This document shows positions 15,761-25,595 of a stretch of DNA of 40,501 nt, piece after piece; position 1 is the first letter of the stretch, and each line of letters opens with the position of its first letter. A program made the translations under genes and the position numbers. The DNA is from an uncultured Eubacterium sp. (lineage in GTDB: Bacteria > Bacillota > Clostridia > Lachnospirales > Lachnospiraceae): NCBI GenBank assembly GCA_945910225.1, contig CAMDYG010000021.1, forward strand, positions 1 through 40,501, written 5' to 3'. Under the pieces are notes generated by a model that had not been told where the DNA came from, ran no database searches, and saw only the letters and a list, made by a program, of their open reading frames with translations.

Positions 15761-18352
15761 ATGGTAGACATAAGCAGGTACAATAAGTTAAGGATTAACC
15801 CTGACAGATATAATTATGATCTGGTTACGAATCTTCCATTAAGAAGAACTTTCTGGAGAATAGCTGATAGAAAAGTGCTTTTTGATAATAAAACATATTG
15901 TATACTGGCAATAGATGTAGAGAATTTTCACCTTATTAATAAGTGGTATGGTCGTGAAATTGGTGATGAGCTTCTTATAGAGATTGGGGAAGCACTTAAG
16001 AGTATAGATGCTGAGTATGGAACAATATCCGGATATATGGGTGGAGATAATTTCTGTGTTATATTCGAAGAGAATGATGACATAATTGATATTATCAGAG
16101 AAACAATATCTGGTATTGTTAATGGATACAGGGGACATGATATTACAAGGGCATATTTTGGAGCATATAAGACTGCAGATAAGGACATAACTGCAGGTGA
16201 GATGTGTGATTATGCGTATGGTGCGCTGGAGATATCAAAACAGCGTCCTGATAAGGGAGTCTGCTGGTATGATGAGAGTATGGCCAGGGAACAGGAAGCA
16301 GAAGCAAAGCTTATGCCGGAGATATGTGGCGCAATTGATAATGGAGAATTTACATTTTATCTGCAGCCGAAATGCATATTACAGACGGGTAAAATTATTG
16401 GTTCCGAGGCACTTGTGAGATGGATAAGTCCAGAGAAAGGATTTATTTCGCCTGGACAGTTTATACCATTGCTTGAAAAAAACGGATTCATAAATAAGCT
16501 TGATGTGTATACATGGGATAAAGTATGTCAGACTATAAGAAGATGGCTTGATGAGGGAAGAACAGTACTGCCAATATCAATAAATGTTTCACGGGCAGAC
16601 ATATACTCTATGGATGTTGTAAAAATACTTAAAGACATGGTTGAAAAATATAATATCTCAACTGAATATATCGAGATAGAGATTACAGAGAGTGCATATG
16701 TGGAGAATGGTTCAATAATTAAGGACACAGAGAGGGAGTTTAAGAATGCCGGCTTTAAAATTCTTATTGACGATTTTGGAAGTGGATATTCCTCACTTAA
16801 TATGCTTAAGGATATCGATGCAGATGTTCTGAAGCTGGATATGAAATTTCTTGATCTTAATCCGGAAAATAACGATAAAGGTGTAAGTATTATAACTTCA
16901 GTCCTTGATATGGCAAGACAGCTTGATCTTCCTGCCATTGCTGAGGGTATAGAGACTGACGAACAGCTTAAGCTGCTTGAGCTTTTAGGATGTGAATATG
17001 CTCAGGGATACTATTATTACAGACCTATGCCTATAAGTGAGTATGAGAAGCTTGTTGACGATAAGGATAATGTAGCTGATAAGCTTATTATTTTAAAAAC
17101 AAGAAAAAATGATAAGTCATATCTTAAGGAGATAACTGATTATTTCTGGAAGATTGCAGATGTTGATCTTGATACGGGATCATATCACTTTATAAGAAGA
17201 GCAGAGGAACCGGAATATGTGATGCGTCCAAGACCGGCAACTATAGGAGAGTATGCTGAAAGGTATATGGAACATGGACTTATTCATCCGGATGATGCTC
17301 CGCTTTACCGGGAAGCTATTAATCTTAACAGGATAAGTAAAAGACTTGCAGAAGGTAAGGAAAGAGGAAGGTATCAGATCAGGTATCTTGTTAATGGAAC
17401 ATATAAGTGGTATGTGTTTGAGATTACTAAGCCAAGGAATTATTCTGATAATAACAGGCATTTGCTTTTTTCATGGAAAGAGGCTGACTATCAGGCTGGT
17501 GTAAGAGAAGATACAATGGATATTATATTCTATACATTTACAAAGGTGTTGAAAGTTGACTTTAAACATGACAGATATGAGATTATAAAGTCTACAGATG
17601 AGGATATAATAAGAGATGATGGTTTATCTGGAAGTATCAGGGAGTATATTGAAAGATATGTTAATAATGGTGTGATTCATCCTGATGATCTTGAAGCATA
17701 TAAGGAATTTGTTAATGCGGACAGAGTCCTTGACCACTTTAAGAAAAGCGGTGAAGCAATAAGATTAAGATTCCGCAGGCTTCTTAATGGAGAATATAAG
17801 TGGATGGAGATAGCAGTTTCCAAGAGTAAGGATTACTGTGATGAGATACCTGCTGTTATATTCTATCTGAGAGAAGTTAGGTATATATATGAGGATACTG
17901 TTGTCCAGGAAACAGGAGAAGATGAGAAGCTGATAGCTGAGGATATCTGGCAGACATCAGAATATTACTTTGTTATTAATCTGACTACGGACAGAGTCTT
18001 AAGAACGACAGGTATATCTGAATGGGAAAGAGAGATGGGAATAGGAAAGAATACATTTTCATCTTGTATAGCTTACCTTGCGAATGGATATATCAATGAA
18101 GCATATAAGAATGTATATAGGGATTTTATGGACAGACAGCGCCTTATAGATGAATTCAACCAGGGAAGACAATTCCAGACTCTGGATTATAGAAGACAAT
18201 TCAAGGGCGAACCAGTCTGGATGAGAATAATCATGTTCTTATATAAAGACGAGAAGACAGGCGATATATTCGCAAAAGAAATAGTAATGAATATCAATGA
18301 AGCAAAGAAACAGGAAATGGAATTGTGGGAAAAAGCTGCAAAAGAACAGTAA
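15761..18352 (+). CDS. Degenerate GGDEF plus EAL protein with three C-terminal PAS-like repeats
   Basis: An 863-residue protein without membrane segments. Residues 20-165 are a GGDEF fold whose signature is GGDNF (94-98), so cyclase activity is doubtful. Residues 185-440 are an EAL domain with the expected catalytic motifs: EALVRW (Glu216), NVSRADI, EIEITES, IDDFGSGYSSL, LKLDMKF, AEGIET and QGYYY, implying c-di-GMP hydrolysis. From about 460 to 850 are three related PAS-like units; the first two each have a Y-ERY-x-GxIHPDD core and an R-x(5)-NGxYKW strand. AAAGGAGGC precedes the ATG. It is transcribed away from glpK; its input signal is unknown. Confidence 0.88.
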   Translation: MVDISRYNKLRINPDRYNYDLVTNLPLRRTFWRIADRKVLFDNKTYCILAIDVENFHLINKWYGREIGDELLIEIGEALKSIDAEYGTISGYMGGDNFCVIFEENDDIIDIIRETISGIVNGYRGHDITRAYFGAYKTADKDITAGEMCDYAYGALEISKQRPDKGVCWYDESMAREQEAEAKLMPEICGAIDNGEFTFYLQPKCILQTGKIIGSEALVRWISPEKGFISPGQFIPLLEKNGFINKLDVYTWDKVCQTIRRWLDEGRTVLPISINVSRADIYSMDVVKILKDMVEKYNISTEYIEIEITESAYVENGSIIKDTEREFKNAGFKILIDDFGSGYSSLNMLKDIDADVLKLDMKFLDLNPENNDKGVSIITSVLDMARQLDLPAIAEGIETDEQLKLLELLGCEYAQGYYYYRPMPISEYEKLVDDKDNVADKLIILKTRKNDKSYLKEITDYFWKIADVDLDTGSYHFIRRAEEPEYVMRPRPATIGEYAERYMEHGLIHPDDAPLYREAINLNRISKRLAEGKERGRYQIRYLVNGTYKWYVFEITKPRNYSDNNRHLLFSWKEADYQAGVREDTMDIIFYTFTKVLKVDFKHDRYEIIKSTDEDIIRDDGLSGSIREYIERYVNNGVIHPDDLEAYKEFVNADRVLDHFKKSGEAIRLRFRRLLNGEYKWMEIAVSKSKDYCDEIPAVIFYLREVRYIYEDTVVQETGEDEKLIAEDIWQTSEYYFVINLTTDRVLRTTGISEWEREMGIGKNTFSSCIAYLANGYINEAYKNVYRDFMDRQRLIDEFNQGRQFQTLDYRRQFKGEPVWMRIIMFLYKDEKTGDIFAKEIVMNINEAKKQEMELWEKAAKEQ

Positions 18353-18391
18353 CTATGTTAAACAATAGTAACAATTCTTATTATGAATAAC

Positions 18392-18420
18392 TTTACAACC
18401 TTTTCTTTCAATGATATTAT
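18392..18420 (+). promoter_or_regulatory. Promoter of the suf operon
   Basis: TTTACA at 18392-18397 and TATTAT at 18415-18420 have a 17-base spacer, 38 bases before the sufC start. No clear IscR-type or riboswitch element was recognised. Confidence 0.6.
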
Positions 18421-18457
18421 GTGTGTTGCTAAAAGAATGTACATTTAAGGAGGCATT

Positions 18458-19198
18458 ATGGCACAGGAAATATTAAATGTGAGCCAGCTCAAGGTTGGTG
18501 TTGAAGATAAAGAAATACTTCATGGGGTTGATCTCAGCCTTAATAAGGGTGAGACACATGTACTCATGGGGCCTAACGGAGCAGGTAAGTCTACTCTTGG
18601 TTATGCTCTTATGGGTAATCCAAGATATGAAATATTAGGTGGTAAGGTTACATTTAATGGAGAAGATTTACTTTCTAAGAATGTTGCTGAGAGATCACAG
18701 GCAGGTCTTTTCCTATCATTCCAGAATCCTATCGAGGTTCCTGGTATTACGCTTGGTAATTTTATAAGAAGTTCTATGGAGCAGCGTGGAAAGAAGATGA
18801 CATACTTCAAGTTCAAGAAGCTCCTTCAGGAAAAGATGGAATTCCTTCAGATGGATCCATCATATATGGACAGAGACCTTAATGTTGGTTTTTCAGGTGG
18901 TGAGAAGAAGAAAGCTGAGATATTACAGCTTCTTATGCTTGAACCTTCACTTGCTATTCTTGATGAGACTGACTCAGGACTTGATGTAGATGCTGTTAAG
19001 ACAGTATCTTTAGGTGTTGAGGAATATCAGAAGACCCAGAACGGAGCACTTCTTATTATCACTCACAGCACTCGTATTTTAGAGGCGCTTAAGGTGGATT
19101 ATACTCATGTTCTTGTCAATGGTAATGTTGTTGCAACAGGCGACGGTGCTATGATTGATGATATCAATGAGAATGGTTTTGAAAGATTCATCAAGTAA
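18458..19198 (+). CDS. sufC: Fe-S cluster assembly ATPase SufC
   Basis: ABC-type ATPase of 246 residues, soluble, acting with SufB and SufD in iron-sulfur scaffold assembly. Walker A is GPNGAGKST (about 38-46), the signature region is VGFSGGEKKKAEILQ, Walker B is LAILDETDSGLDVDA and the switch histidine is in IITHSTRIL. The SufC-specific QNPIEVPGI motif is present. AAGGAGG precedes the ATG. First gene of sufCBDSU, the usual Firmicutes order. Confidence 0.97.
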   Translation: MAQEILNVSQLKVGVEDKEILHGVDLSLNKGETHVLMGPNGAGKSTLGYALMGNPRYEILGGKVTFNGEDLLSKNVAERSQAGLFLSFQNPIEVPGITLGNFIRSSMEQRGKKMTYFKFKKLLQEKMEFLQMDPSYMDRDLNVGFSGGEKKKAEILQLLMLEPSLAILDETDSGLDVDAVKTVSLGVEEYQKTQNGALLIITHSTRILEALKVDYTHVLVNGNVVATGDGAMIDDINENGFERFIK

Positions 19199-19218
19199 TT
19201 AAGGCGCGGAGGCTTGTA

Positions 19219-20625
19219 ATGGAAGAAAAGACATTTGTAGATGACATAAACAGAAGTGTTTATGATATTAAGAACGAAGAAAAAGATTCTTATAGAATTA
19301 AGCAGGGACTTACTCCTGAAATCGTTGAGAAGATATCAGAAGAAAAGCATGATCCTGCATGGATGAGAGAATTCAGACTTAAGTCATTAGAAATATATAA
19401 CAATATGCAGGTGCCTGACTGGGGTCCATCTATTGAAGGACTTAACATGGATAATATCGCTACTTATGTTCGTGCCAATACGAATATGAAAGGCGACTGG
19501 AATGAAGTACCGGAAGAGATAAAGGAAACATTTGACAGATTAGGTATTCCTAAGGCAGAGAGAGAGTCGTTAGCCGGAGTTGGCGCACAGTACGATTCAG
19601 AGCTTGTATATCATAATGTCCGTAAGGAGGTTGCTGACCAGGGTGTTGTATACACTGATATGGAGAGCGCACTTACAGGTGAATATGCTGATATGGTACA
19701 CGAGCATTTTATGAAGCTTATTACACCACAGGATCATAAGTTTGCAGCACTTCACGGAGCTGTATGGTCTGGTGGTTCATTTGTGTATGTACCAAAGGGA
19801 GTTCATCTTGATATTCCACTTCAGTCATATTTCAGACTTAATGCGGCTGGAGCAGGTCAGTTTGAGCATACACTTATTATTGTTGATGAGGGTGCAAGTC
19901 TTCACTTTATCGAGGGATGTTCAGCACCTAAATATAATGTTGCCAATCTTCATGCAGGAGCGGTTGAACTTTTTGTGGCTAAGAATGCAAAGCTTCGTTA
20001 CTCAACAATTGAGAACTGGAGCAAGAATATGTATAACCTTAACACTAAGAGAGCAACAGTTGCTGAGGGTGGTAAGATTGAATGGGTTTCAGGCTCATTT
20101 GGTTCACATGTATCATATCTGTATCCTATGAGTATCCTTAATGGTGAGCACTCAAGCTGTGAATTCACAGGAATTACATTTGCAGGAGCAGGACAGAACC
20201 TTGATACAGGTATGAAGGTAGTTCATAATGCACCAAGTACAACATCGGTTGTAAGTACTAAGTCAATATCTAAGGGCGGCGGAATCAGTACTTTCAGAAG
20301 TGCCGTAACAATGACTACTAAGGCTAAGAAGAGTAAGTCATCAGTTTCATGTCAGTCACTCATGATAGATGATATTTCGAGATCTGATACAATTCCGGCT
20401 ATGGATATCCGTGTCAATGATGCGGATGTAGGACATGAGGCAACAATTGGACGAATCAGTGATGATGCTGTATTTTATCTTATGTCAAGAGGAATTCCGG
20501 AAGATGATGCAAGAGCAATGATTGTTTCAGGATTTGCAGATAATGTATCTAAGGAGCTTCCACTCGAGTATGCAATGGAGATGAATAATCTTATTCGTCT
20601 TGAGATGAAGGGCAGTATTGGTTAA
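19219..20625 (+). CDS. sufB: Fe-S cluster scaffold SufB
   Basis: A 468-residue SufB, typical in length, forming the SufBC2D complex on which clusters are built. Conserved blocks include QGVVYTDMESAL, WSGGSFVYVPKGVHLDIPLQSYFRLN, FIEGCSAPKYNVANLHAGAVE, the ENWSKNMYNLNTKR region, GSHVSYLYPMSIL and the C-terminal VGHEATIGRISDDAVFYLMSRG. GCGGAGGC precedes the ATG, 20 bases after sufC. Confidence 0.97.
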   Translation: MEEKTFVDDINRSVYDIKNEEKDSYRIKQGLTPEIVEKISEEKHDPAWMREFRLKSLEIYNNMQVPDWGPSIEGLNMDNIATYVRANTNMKGDWNEVPEEIKETFDRLGIPKAERESLAGVGAQYDSELVYHNVRKEVADQGVVYTDMESALTGEYADMVHEHFMKLITPQDHKFAALHGAVWSGGSFVYVPKGVHLDIPLQSYFRLNAAGAGQFEHTLIIVDEGASLHFIEGCSAPKYNVANLHAGAVELFVAKNAKLRYSTIENWSKNMYNLNTKRATVAEGGKIEWVSGSFGSHVSYLYPMSILNGEHSSCEFTGITFAGAGQNLDTGMKVVHNAPSTTSVVSTKSISKGGGISTFRSAVTMTTKAKKSKSSVSCQSLMIDDISRSDTIPAMDIRVNDADVGHEATIGRISDDAVFYLMSRGIPEDDARAMIVSGFADNVSKELPLEYAMEMNNLIRLEMKGSIG

Positions 20626-20649
20626 GTTAATCAGAGTGAGGAATATGAT

Positions 20650-21720
20650 ATGATAGGTATCGAAGAAAAGGACATGATAATAAATCGTATCCCAGCCAAG
20701 ACATGGAATCATCTTCATATGAACCAGAGCAAGGTTGGAGAGGTTGTAATTAATCGTACAGGTGAGCTTAACGCTTCTGTCAATGATGTAAGTCTTGTTG
20801 ATGATGGAAAGCATAACAATGGTGAGCTTGATAACATCGTTGGCGGCTGTGGTCAGGAGATTACAGAGGCAGTTAAGAAGTCACAGACTGAACCTGTATA
20901 TTATATAACAGATAAGAAGAATGAAGGTTTTGTAAGACTTGATTTCAAATATGGAAAGAGCAGTGCAGACATTAATGTTGTTGGTATTGAGACTAAAGAG
21001 AATGCCAGCATTGATGTTTACATGGATTTTAACGGAGATAAAGATGGAGAGGGCTTTGCAGCAGTACAGACAAGATTATATGCTGCCAGGGATTCGGTTA
21101 TCCGTCTTATCCAGATTCAGAGAGTAGGCAGTGAGACAACATTTGTTAATGATATCGGTGGTTACTGCGAAGACGGTGCAAGAATTGAGCTTGTGCAGCT
21201 TTACTTAAGCGGTAAGAACAGATATGAAGGCTGTGAGATTAAGCTTGCAGGTGATGGAAGCTCGATGTCTACAGAGATTGGATATGTTGCAGCAGGCGAA
21301 GAAAGACTTGATATGAACTACTGTGTAAGACATATCGGCAAGAAGACAGAATGTGCAATCAATGCAGCAGGTGCATTAAGAGATACAGCATTTAAGCTGT
21401 TCAGAGGAACTATTGATTTCGTCAAGGGTTCAGCAGGTTCTGTAGGTAATGAGAAGGAAGAAGTCCTTCTTATTGATGAAAAATGTGTTAACCAGACTAT
21501 TCCTATTATTCTCTGTGCAGAGGAAGATGTTGTCGGTAATCACGGCGCAACTATAGGAAAGCCTGATGAAGAGCTATTATTCTATCTTGAATCAAGAGGA
21601 ATACCGGCAGAAGAATGTTACAATATGCTGGCAGCAGCTAAGCTTTTGGCTGTATGTGGTAAAATCCCTGATGAGGGTATCAGGAACGAGATACATGACT
21701 ACATTAAAGAGGTTTATTAA
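20650..21720 (+). CDS. sufD: Fe-S cluster assembly protein SufD
   Basis: A 356-residue SufB paralogue, the partner subunit of SufB. The beta-helix core is diverged, but the C-terminal block has the family hallmark with VVGNHGATIGKPDEELLFYLESRGIP. It starts 24 bases after sufB, and its TAA overlaps the sufS ATG (TAATG), consistent with coupled translation. Confidence 0.93.
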   Translation: MIGIEEKDMIINRIPAKTWNHLHMNQSKVGEVVINRTGELNASVNDVSLVDDGKHNNGELDNIVGGCGQEITEAVKKSQTEPVYYITDKKNEGFVRLDFKYGKSSADINVVGIETKENASIDVYMDFNGDKDGEGFAAVQTRLYAARDSVIRLIQIQRVGSETTFVNDIGGYCEDGARIELVQLYLSGKNRYEGCEIKLAGDGSSMSTEIGYVAAGEERLDMNYCVRHIGKKTECAINAAGALRDTAFKLFRGTIDFVKGSAGSVGNEKEEVLLIDEKCVNQTIPIILCAEEDVVGNHGATIGKPDEELLFYLESRGIPAEECYNMLAAAKLLAVCGKIPDEGIRNEIHDYIKEVY

Positions 21721-22949
21721 TGAGTGAGTTAAGCAAGACTATTGAGTCTATAAGAAAAGATTTCCCACTTATTTCGGGAAGCAATATTGCATATCTTGAT
21801 AATGCGGCTACTACACAGAAGCCACAGGCTGTTCTTGATGCAGTTAATAAGTATTATCAGGAGATGAATGCCAATCCGTTCAGGGGCGTATACGAATTAA
21901 GTGAGATTGCTACAGAAAGTTATGAGAATGCAAGAAAGGCAGTTGCTCAGTTTATTGGTGCTAAGGATTCAAGCCAGATAGTATTTACAAGAAATGCTAC
22001 GGAGAGTCTTAACTTAATTGCATACAGCTACGGAATGAATTTCATTAAAGAGGGTGATGAGATTGTTGTAAGTGTTATGGAACACCACAGCAATTTTCTT
22101 CCATGGAAGCAGGTTGCAGAAAAATGCGGCGCTGTATTAAAGCAGCTTACACCTGATGAGAATGGAGAGATTACAGATAAGTCTTTAGAGGTTATCACAG
22201 ATAAGACTAAGCTTGTAGCAGTTACCCAGGTTTCCAATGTATTAGGAAGAGTTAATGATATCAAGCATATTGCAGAAGTTGCACATGCACATGGTGCAGT
22301 TATTGTGGCTGACGGAGCACAGAGTGTTCCTCATATGCCAGTCAATGTAACTGACCTTGATGTTGATTTTCTTGTATTTTCGGGACACAAGATGTTAGCA
22401 CCTATGGGAATCGGTGCATTATATGGAAAGAAAGAGCTTCTTGATAAGATGCCACCATTTTTAAGCGGTGGTGAGATGATTGAGATTGTTCACTGGGACA
22501 GAGTCAAATATGCAGAGGTTCCACATAAGTTCGAGGCAGGAACTGTTAATACAGGCGGTGCAGTTGGACTTCATGCGGCAATAGATTATATTAATAAAGT
22601 CGGATTTGACACAATCATGGCACAGGAGAGAAAGCTTACCAAGATTGCTGTAGACGCAATTAATGATATGAAAGGAGTCAACCTGATAGGTTCTCCTAAG
22701 GCAGAAGACCATGAGGGTATAGTCACATTTACAATTGACGGAGTACACCCACATGATGTTGCTTCTATACTTGATTCACAGCATATTGCAGTAAGAGCAG
22801 GACATCACTGTGCTCAGCCATTAATGGATTTCCTTAAGGTTAATTCAACAACGAGAGCAAGCTTTGCTTTCTATAACACAGAAGAAGAGGTACAGCATTT
22901 TGTAGAAGAACTATCTAAGATCAGGGGGCTTATGGGATATGGAGACTAA
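21720..22949 (+). CDS. sufS: Cysteine desulfurase SufS
   Basis: PLP enzyme of 409 residues, group II cysteine desulfurase, releasing sulfur from cysteine for cluster assembly. Recognisable motifs are YLDNAATTQKPQAV, TRNATESLNLIAY, VMEHHSNFLPW, the PLP lysine in FSGHKMLAPMGIG and the active-site Cys364 in RAGHHCAQPLM. It overlaps sufD by one base and sufU by 11 bases. Confidence 0.97.
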   Translation: MSELSKTIESIRKDFPLISGSNIAYLDNAATTQKPQAVLDAVNKYYQEMNANPFRGVYELSEIATESYENARKAVAQFIGAKDSSQIVFTRNATESLNLIAYSYGMNFIKEGDEIVVSVMEHHSNFLPWKQVAEKCGAVLKQLTPDENGEITDKSLEVITDKTKLVAVTQVSNVLGRVNDIKHIAEVAHAHGAVIVADGAQSVPHMPVNVTDLDVDFLVFSGHKMLAPMGIGALYGKKELLDKMPPFLSGGEMIEIVHWDRVKYAEVPHKFEAGTVNTGGAVGLHAAIDYINKVGFDTIMAQERKLTKIAVDAINDMKGVNLIGSPKAEDHEGIVTFTIDGVHPHDVASILDSQHIAVRAGHHCAQPLMDFLKVNSTTRASFAFYNTEEEVQHFVEELSKIRGLMGYGD

Positions 22950-23379
22950 AACTTTTTATAATGAGGTTCTTACGGACCACAACATGCATCCATATCATAA
23001 GCATGATATAGACAATGCAGACTTAGAGCTTGAGGGCGTTAATCCAAGCTGTGGAGATGATATTATCTTAAAGCTTAAGTTTGATGATGCTAAAAAAACT
23101 ATTGTTGATGGGGCATTTACAGGAGATGGATGTGCAATATCACAGGCATCTGCAGATATAATGCTTGAGCTTATCATAGGAAAGCCTATTGATGAAGCTG
23201 TCCATCTTTCAGAGCTTTTCCTTAAGATGATTAAGGACGAGGCAACTGAAGAAGAGATTGATGAGCTTGATGAAGCAGGGGCATTAAGAGATATATCTCA
23301 TATGCCAGCAAGAGTTAAATGTGCAGTACTTGGCTGGCACACAATGGAAGAGATGGTAGAGAACCTGAAGAATGTTTAA
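22939..23379 (+). CDS. sufU: Zinc-dependent sulfurtransferase SufU
   Basis: A 146-residue IscU-fold protein that accepts persulfide sulfur from SufS. Its three cysteines lie in NPSCGDD, GDGCAISQAS and RVKCAVLGW, and the insert between the second and third matches SufU rather than IscU. The start lies inside the sufS end. It is the last gene before a strong terminator. Confidence 0.96.
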   Translation: METKTFYNEVLTDHNMHPYHKHDIDNADLELEGVNPSCGDDIILKLKFDDAKKTIVDGAFTGDGCAISQASADIMLELIIGKPIDEAVHLSELFLKMIKDEATEEEIDELDEAGALRDISHMPARVKCAVLGWHTMEEMVENLKNV

Positions 23380-23382
23380 AAT

Positions 23383-23417
23383 AAAACCCAATCACAGTAA
23401 TATGGTGATTGGGTTTT
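23383..23417 (+). terminator. Terminator of the suf operon
   Basis: A perfect 13-bp stem (AAAACCCAATCAC at 23383-23395 with GTGATTGGGTTTT at 23405-23417) around a 9-base loop, four bases after the sufU stop. Because of its A and T flanks it could act in both directions. Confidence 0.88.
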
Positions 23418-23447
23418 AATGTGTTCAAGTGAAGAAATGGAGATTAT

Positions 23448-24293
23448 ATGGAAAAGAAATTAGTTAAGCAGCAGCTTCTTACAGGAGAGCGCGCACTTTT
23501 TGCAAGTAAGGATATTCGTATTGAAGATTCTGTTTTTGATGATGGAGAATCGCCATTAAAGGAGAGCAGTAATATTGAGCTTGTTAATTCGGCGTTTAAA
23601 TGGAAATATCCACTTTGGTACTGCAATAATGTTAATGTAAAGGACTGCTATTTCTTTGAAATGGGAAGAGCAGGAGTATGGTACACTAATGACATTAATG
23701 TTGAGGACACTATTATTGAAGCACCTAAGAATTTTAGAAGATGTAACAGATTAGGACTTAAGAATGTAGAGTTCGTTAATGCAGAGGAAACTCTCTGGAA
23801 CTGTGATAATGTTACTATGACAAATGTAGTGGCAAAGGGTAATTATTTTGCAATGAACAGCAATAATATGAAGATTGATGGTCTTAAGCTTGTTGGCAAT
23901 TATCCATTTGACGGAAGCAAGAATCTTGAGGTGAGAAATTCAAGACTTATGAGTAAGGATGCATTCTGGAACGCTGAGAATATAACAGTGTATGATTCAT
24001 ACATTTCAGGTGAGTATCTTGGCTGGAATTCCAAGAACCTTACATTTGTCAACTGTACAATAGAGAGTCTTCAGGGGTTATGTTACATTGACAATCTTGT
24101 TATGAAGAACTGCAAGCTTATCAATACTACACTTGCTTTCGAGTATTCGACAGTAGATGCTGATATTACAAGCAAGGTTGACAGTGTATTAAATCCAACT
24201 TCTGGAACAATAACAGCAGACAGTATAGATAACCTTATAATTGAGAAGGATAAGGTAGATCCTTCACTTACAAGGATAGTATGCAGAAATTAA
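23448..24293 (+). CDS. DUF3737 family protein (right-handed beta-helix-like)
   Basis: A 281-residue soluble protein made of short repeating units with the rhythm of a parallel beta-helix, such as SNIELVNSAFKWKYPLWYCNNVNVKDCYF, repeated WN-x-x-N turns (LWNCDNV, FWNAENI, GWNSKNL), and a CxxL/VxN spacing. The opening LVKQQLLTGERALFASKDIRIEDSVFDDGESPLKES is typical of the DUF3737 family. No signal peptide. The biochemical role is unknown. It lies after the suf terminator and before the PatB/MalY gene. Confidence 0.85.
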   Translation: MEKKLVKQQLLTGERALFASKDIRIEDSVFDDGESPLKESSNIELVNSAFKWKYPLWYCNNVNVKDCYFFEMGRAGVWYTNDINVEDTIIEAPKNFRRCNRLGLKNVEFVNAEETLWNCDNVTMTNVVAKGNYFAMNSNNMKIDGLKLVGNYPFDGSKNLEVRNSRLMSKDAFWNAENITVYDSYISGEYLGWNSKNLTFVNCTIESLQGLCYIDNLVMKNCKLINTTLAFEYSTVDADITSKVDSVLNPTSGTITADSIDNLIIEKDKVDPSLTRIVCRN

Positions 24294-24355
24294 GTGGCAG
24301 AATAAAGACAGAGAATTAAGAGGTCAGGAAAGATGATAAGAAGGGAAATCCGAGA

Positions 24356-25519
24356 ATGAAATATGATTTTGACACAGTAGTGAATCGCCGAAATACGGAT
24401 TCTTTAAAATGGAATGTGGCAGAAAACGAGCTCCCTATGTGGGTTGCTGACATGGACTTTAAGACGGCTCCGGAAATAACAGAAGCTATTAAAGCTAAGG
24501 CAGATCTTGGTGTATATGGATACACAGATATACCAAAGGACTGGTATGATGCATACACATGCTGGTGGGAAAGACGCCATAATTTCAAGATGGAAGATGA
24601 CTGGCTTATGTTCGTGACAGGCGTTATACCTGCTATATCAAGCTCTGTAAGAAAGCTTACAACACCAGCAGAGAATGTTGTAATCATGACACCTGTATAT
24701 AACATTTTCTTTAACAGTATTCTTAATAATGGCAGAAATGTGTTACAGAGCCAGCTTGTATATGAGAATGGCAGGTATGTAATAGATTTTGCAGATCTTG
24801 AAGCTAAGCTTAAGAACCCTCAGACAACACTTCTTATTCTGTGCAACCCACAGAATCCGGGTGGTAATGTATGGAGCAGGGAAGAACTTGCGCGTATCGG
24901 GGAGCTTGCATACCAGTATGGTGTTGTTGTCATATCTGATGAGATTCACTGTGAGCTTACAGATCCAGGTGTTGATTATATGCCATTTGCCAGTGTTTCG
25001 GAGGTGTGTAAGAAAGTTTCTGTAACATGCATAGCACCTACGAAAACATTTAACATGGCGGGACTGCAGACAGCAGCAATATGTGTGCCGGATGAGAAAC
25101 TCCGTCACAAGGTATGGAGGGCAATCAATACTGATGAAGTAGCTGAGCCAAATGTGTTCGCTGTAGATGCGACTATAGCTGCATTTACAAAAGGCGAGGA
25201 ATGGCTTGAACAGTTAAGAACATATATCTATGAAAATAAACAGATTACCGATAAGTTCATAAAGGATAATATTCTGGGTGTTTCAATGATGGAATCACAT
25301 GCGACATACCTGTGCTGGCTTGATGTGTCTGATATCACAGATAATTCAACAAGGCTTGCAGCATTTATAAGAAAGAATACCGGTCTTTTCCTGTCAGCAG
25401 GAGAGGGCTTTGGTGGAGATGGAAAACATTTCTTAAGACTTAATGTTGCATGCCCTAAGACAACTTTAATGGATGGACTCGAAAGACTTAAAAATGGCGT
25501 ATTGAGTTTTGAGAGGTAG
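24356..25519 (+). CDS. MalY/PatB family PLP-dependent C-S lyase (aminotransferase class I/II fold)
   Basis: A 387-residue fold-type I PLP enzyme. It opens YDFDTVVNRRNTDSLKWN, typical of MalY/PatB, with MWVADMDF, NPQNPGGNVWSREEL, VISDEIHCEL and the PLP lysine in APTKTFNMAGLQ. Relatives cleave cystathionine or cysteine S-conjugates to pyruvate, ammonia and a thiol; some also bind transcription factors. The ribosome site AAGGGA is modest. It is followed by the ThrH gene, so a role in sulfur or methionine-threonine metabolism is plausible. Confidence 0.9.
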   Translation: MKYDFDTVVNRRNTDSLKWNVAENELPMWVADMDFKTAPEITEAIKAKADLGVYGYTDIPKDWYDAYTCWWERRHNFKMEDDWLMFVTGVIPAISSSVRKLTTPAENVVIMTPVYNIFFNSILNNGRNVLQSQLVYENGRYVIDFADLEAKLKNPQTTLLILCNPQNPGGNVWSREELARIGELAYQYGVVVISDEIHCELTDPGVDYMPFASVSEVCKKVSVTCIAPTKTFNMAGLQTAAICVPDEKLRHKVWRAINTDEVAEPNVFAVDATIAAFTKGEEWLEQLRTYIYENKQITDKFIKDNILGVSMMESHATYLCWLDVSDITDNSTRLAAFIRKNTGLFLSAGEGFGGDGKHFLRLNVACPKTTLMDGLERLKNGVLSFER

Positions 25520-25595
25520 TGGGTTACAATAATATAAGTGTGTAAACACATGAGATACGAGTGTATCTAAGAATAATATGCGAGGAGATAATGAT

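Noticed and set aside
25538-25576. Possible terminator between PatB/MalY and thrH (GTGT/ACAC and AGATAC/GTATCT hairpins)
   Set aside because: Short stems without a T run; the genes may be co-transcribed.
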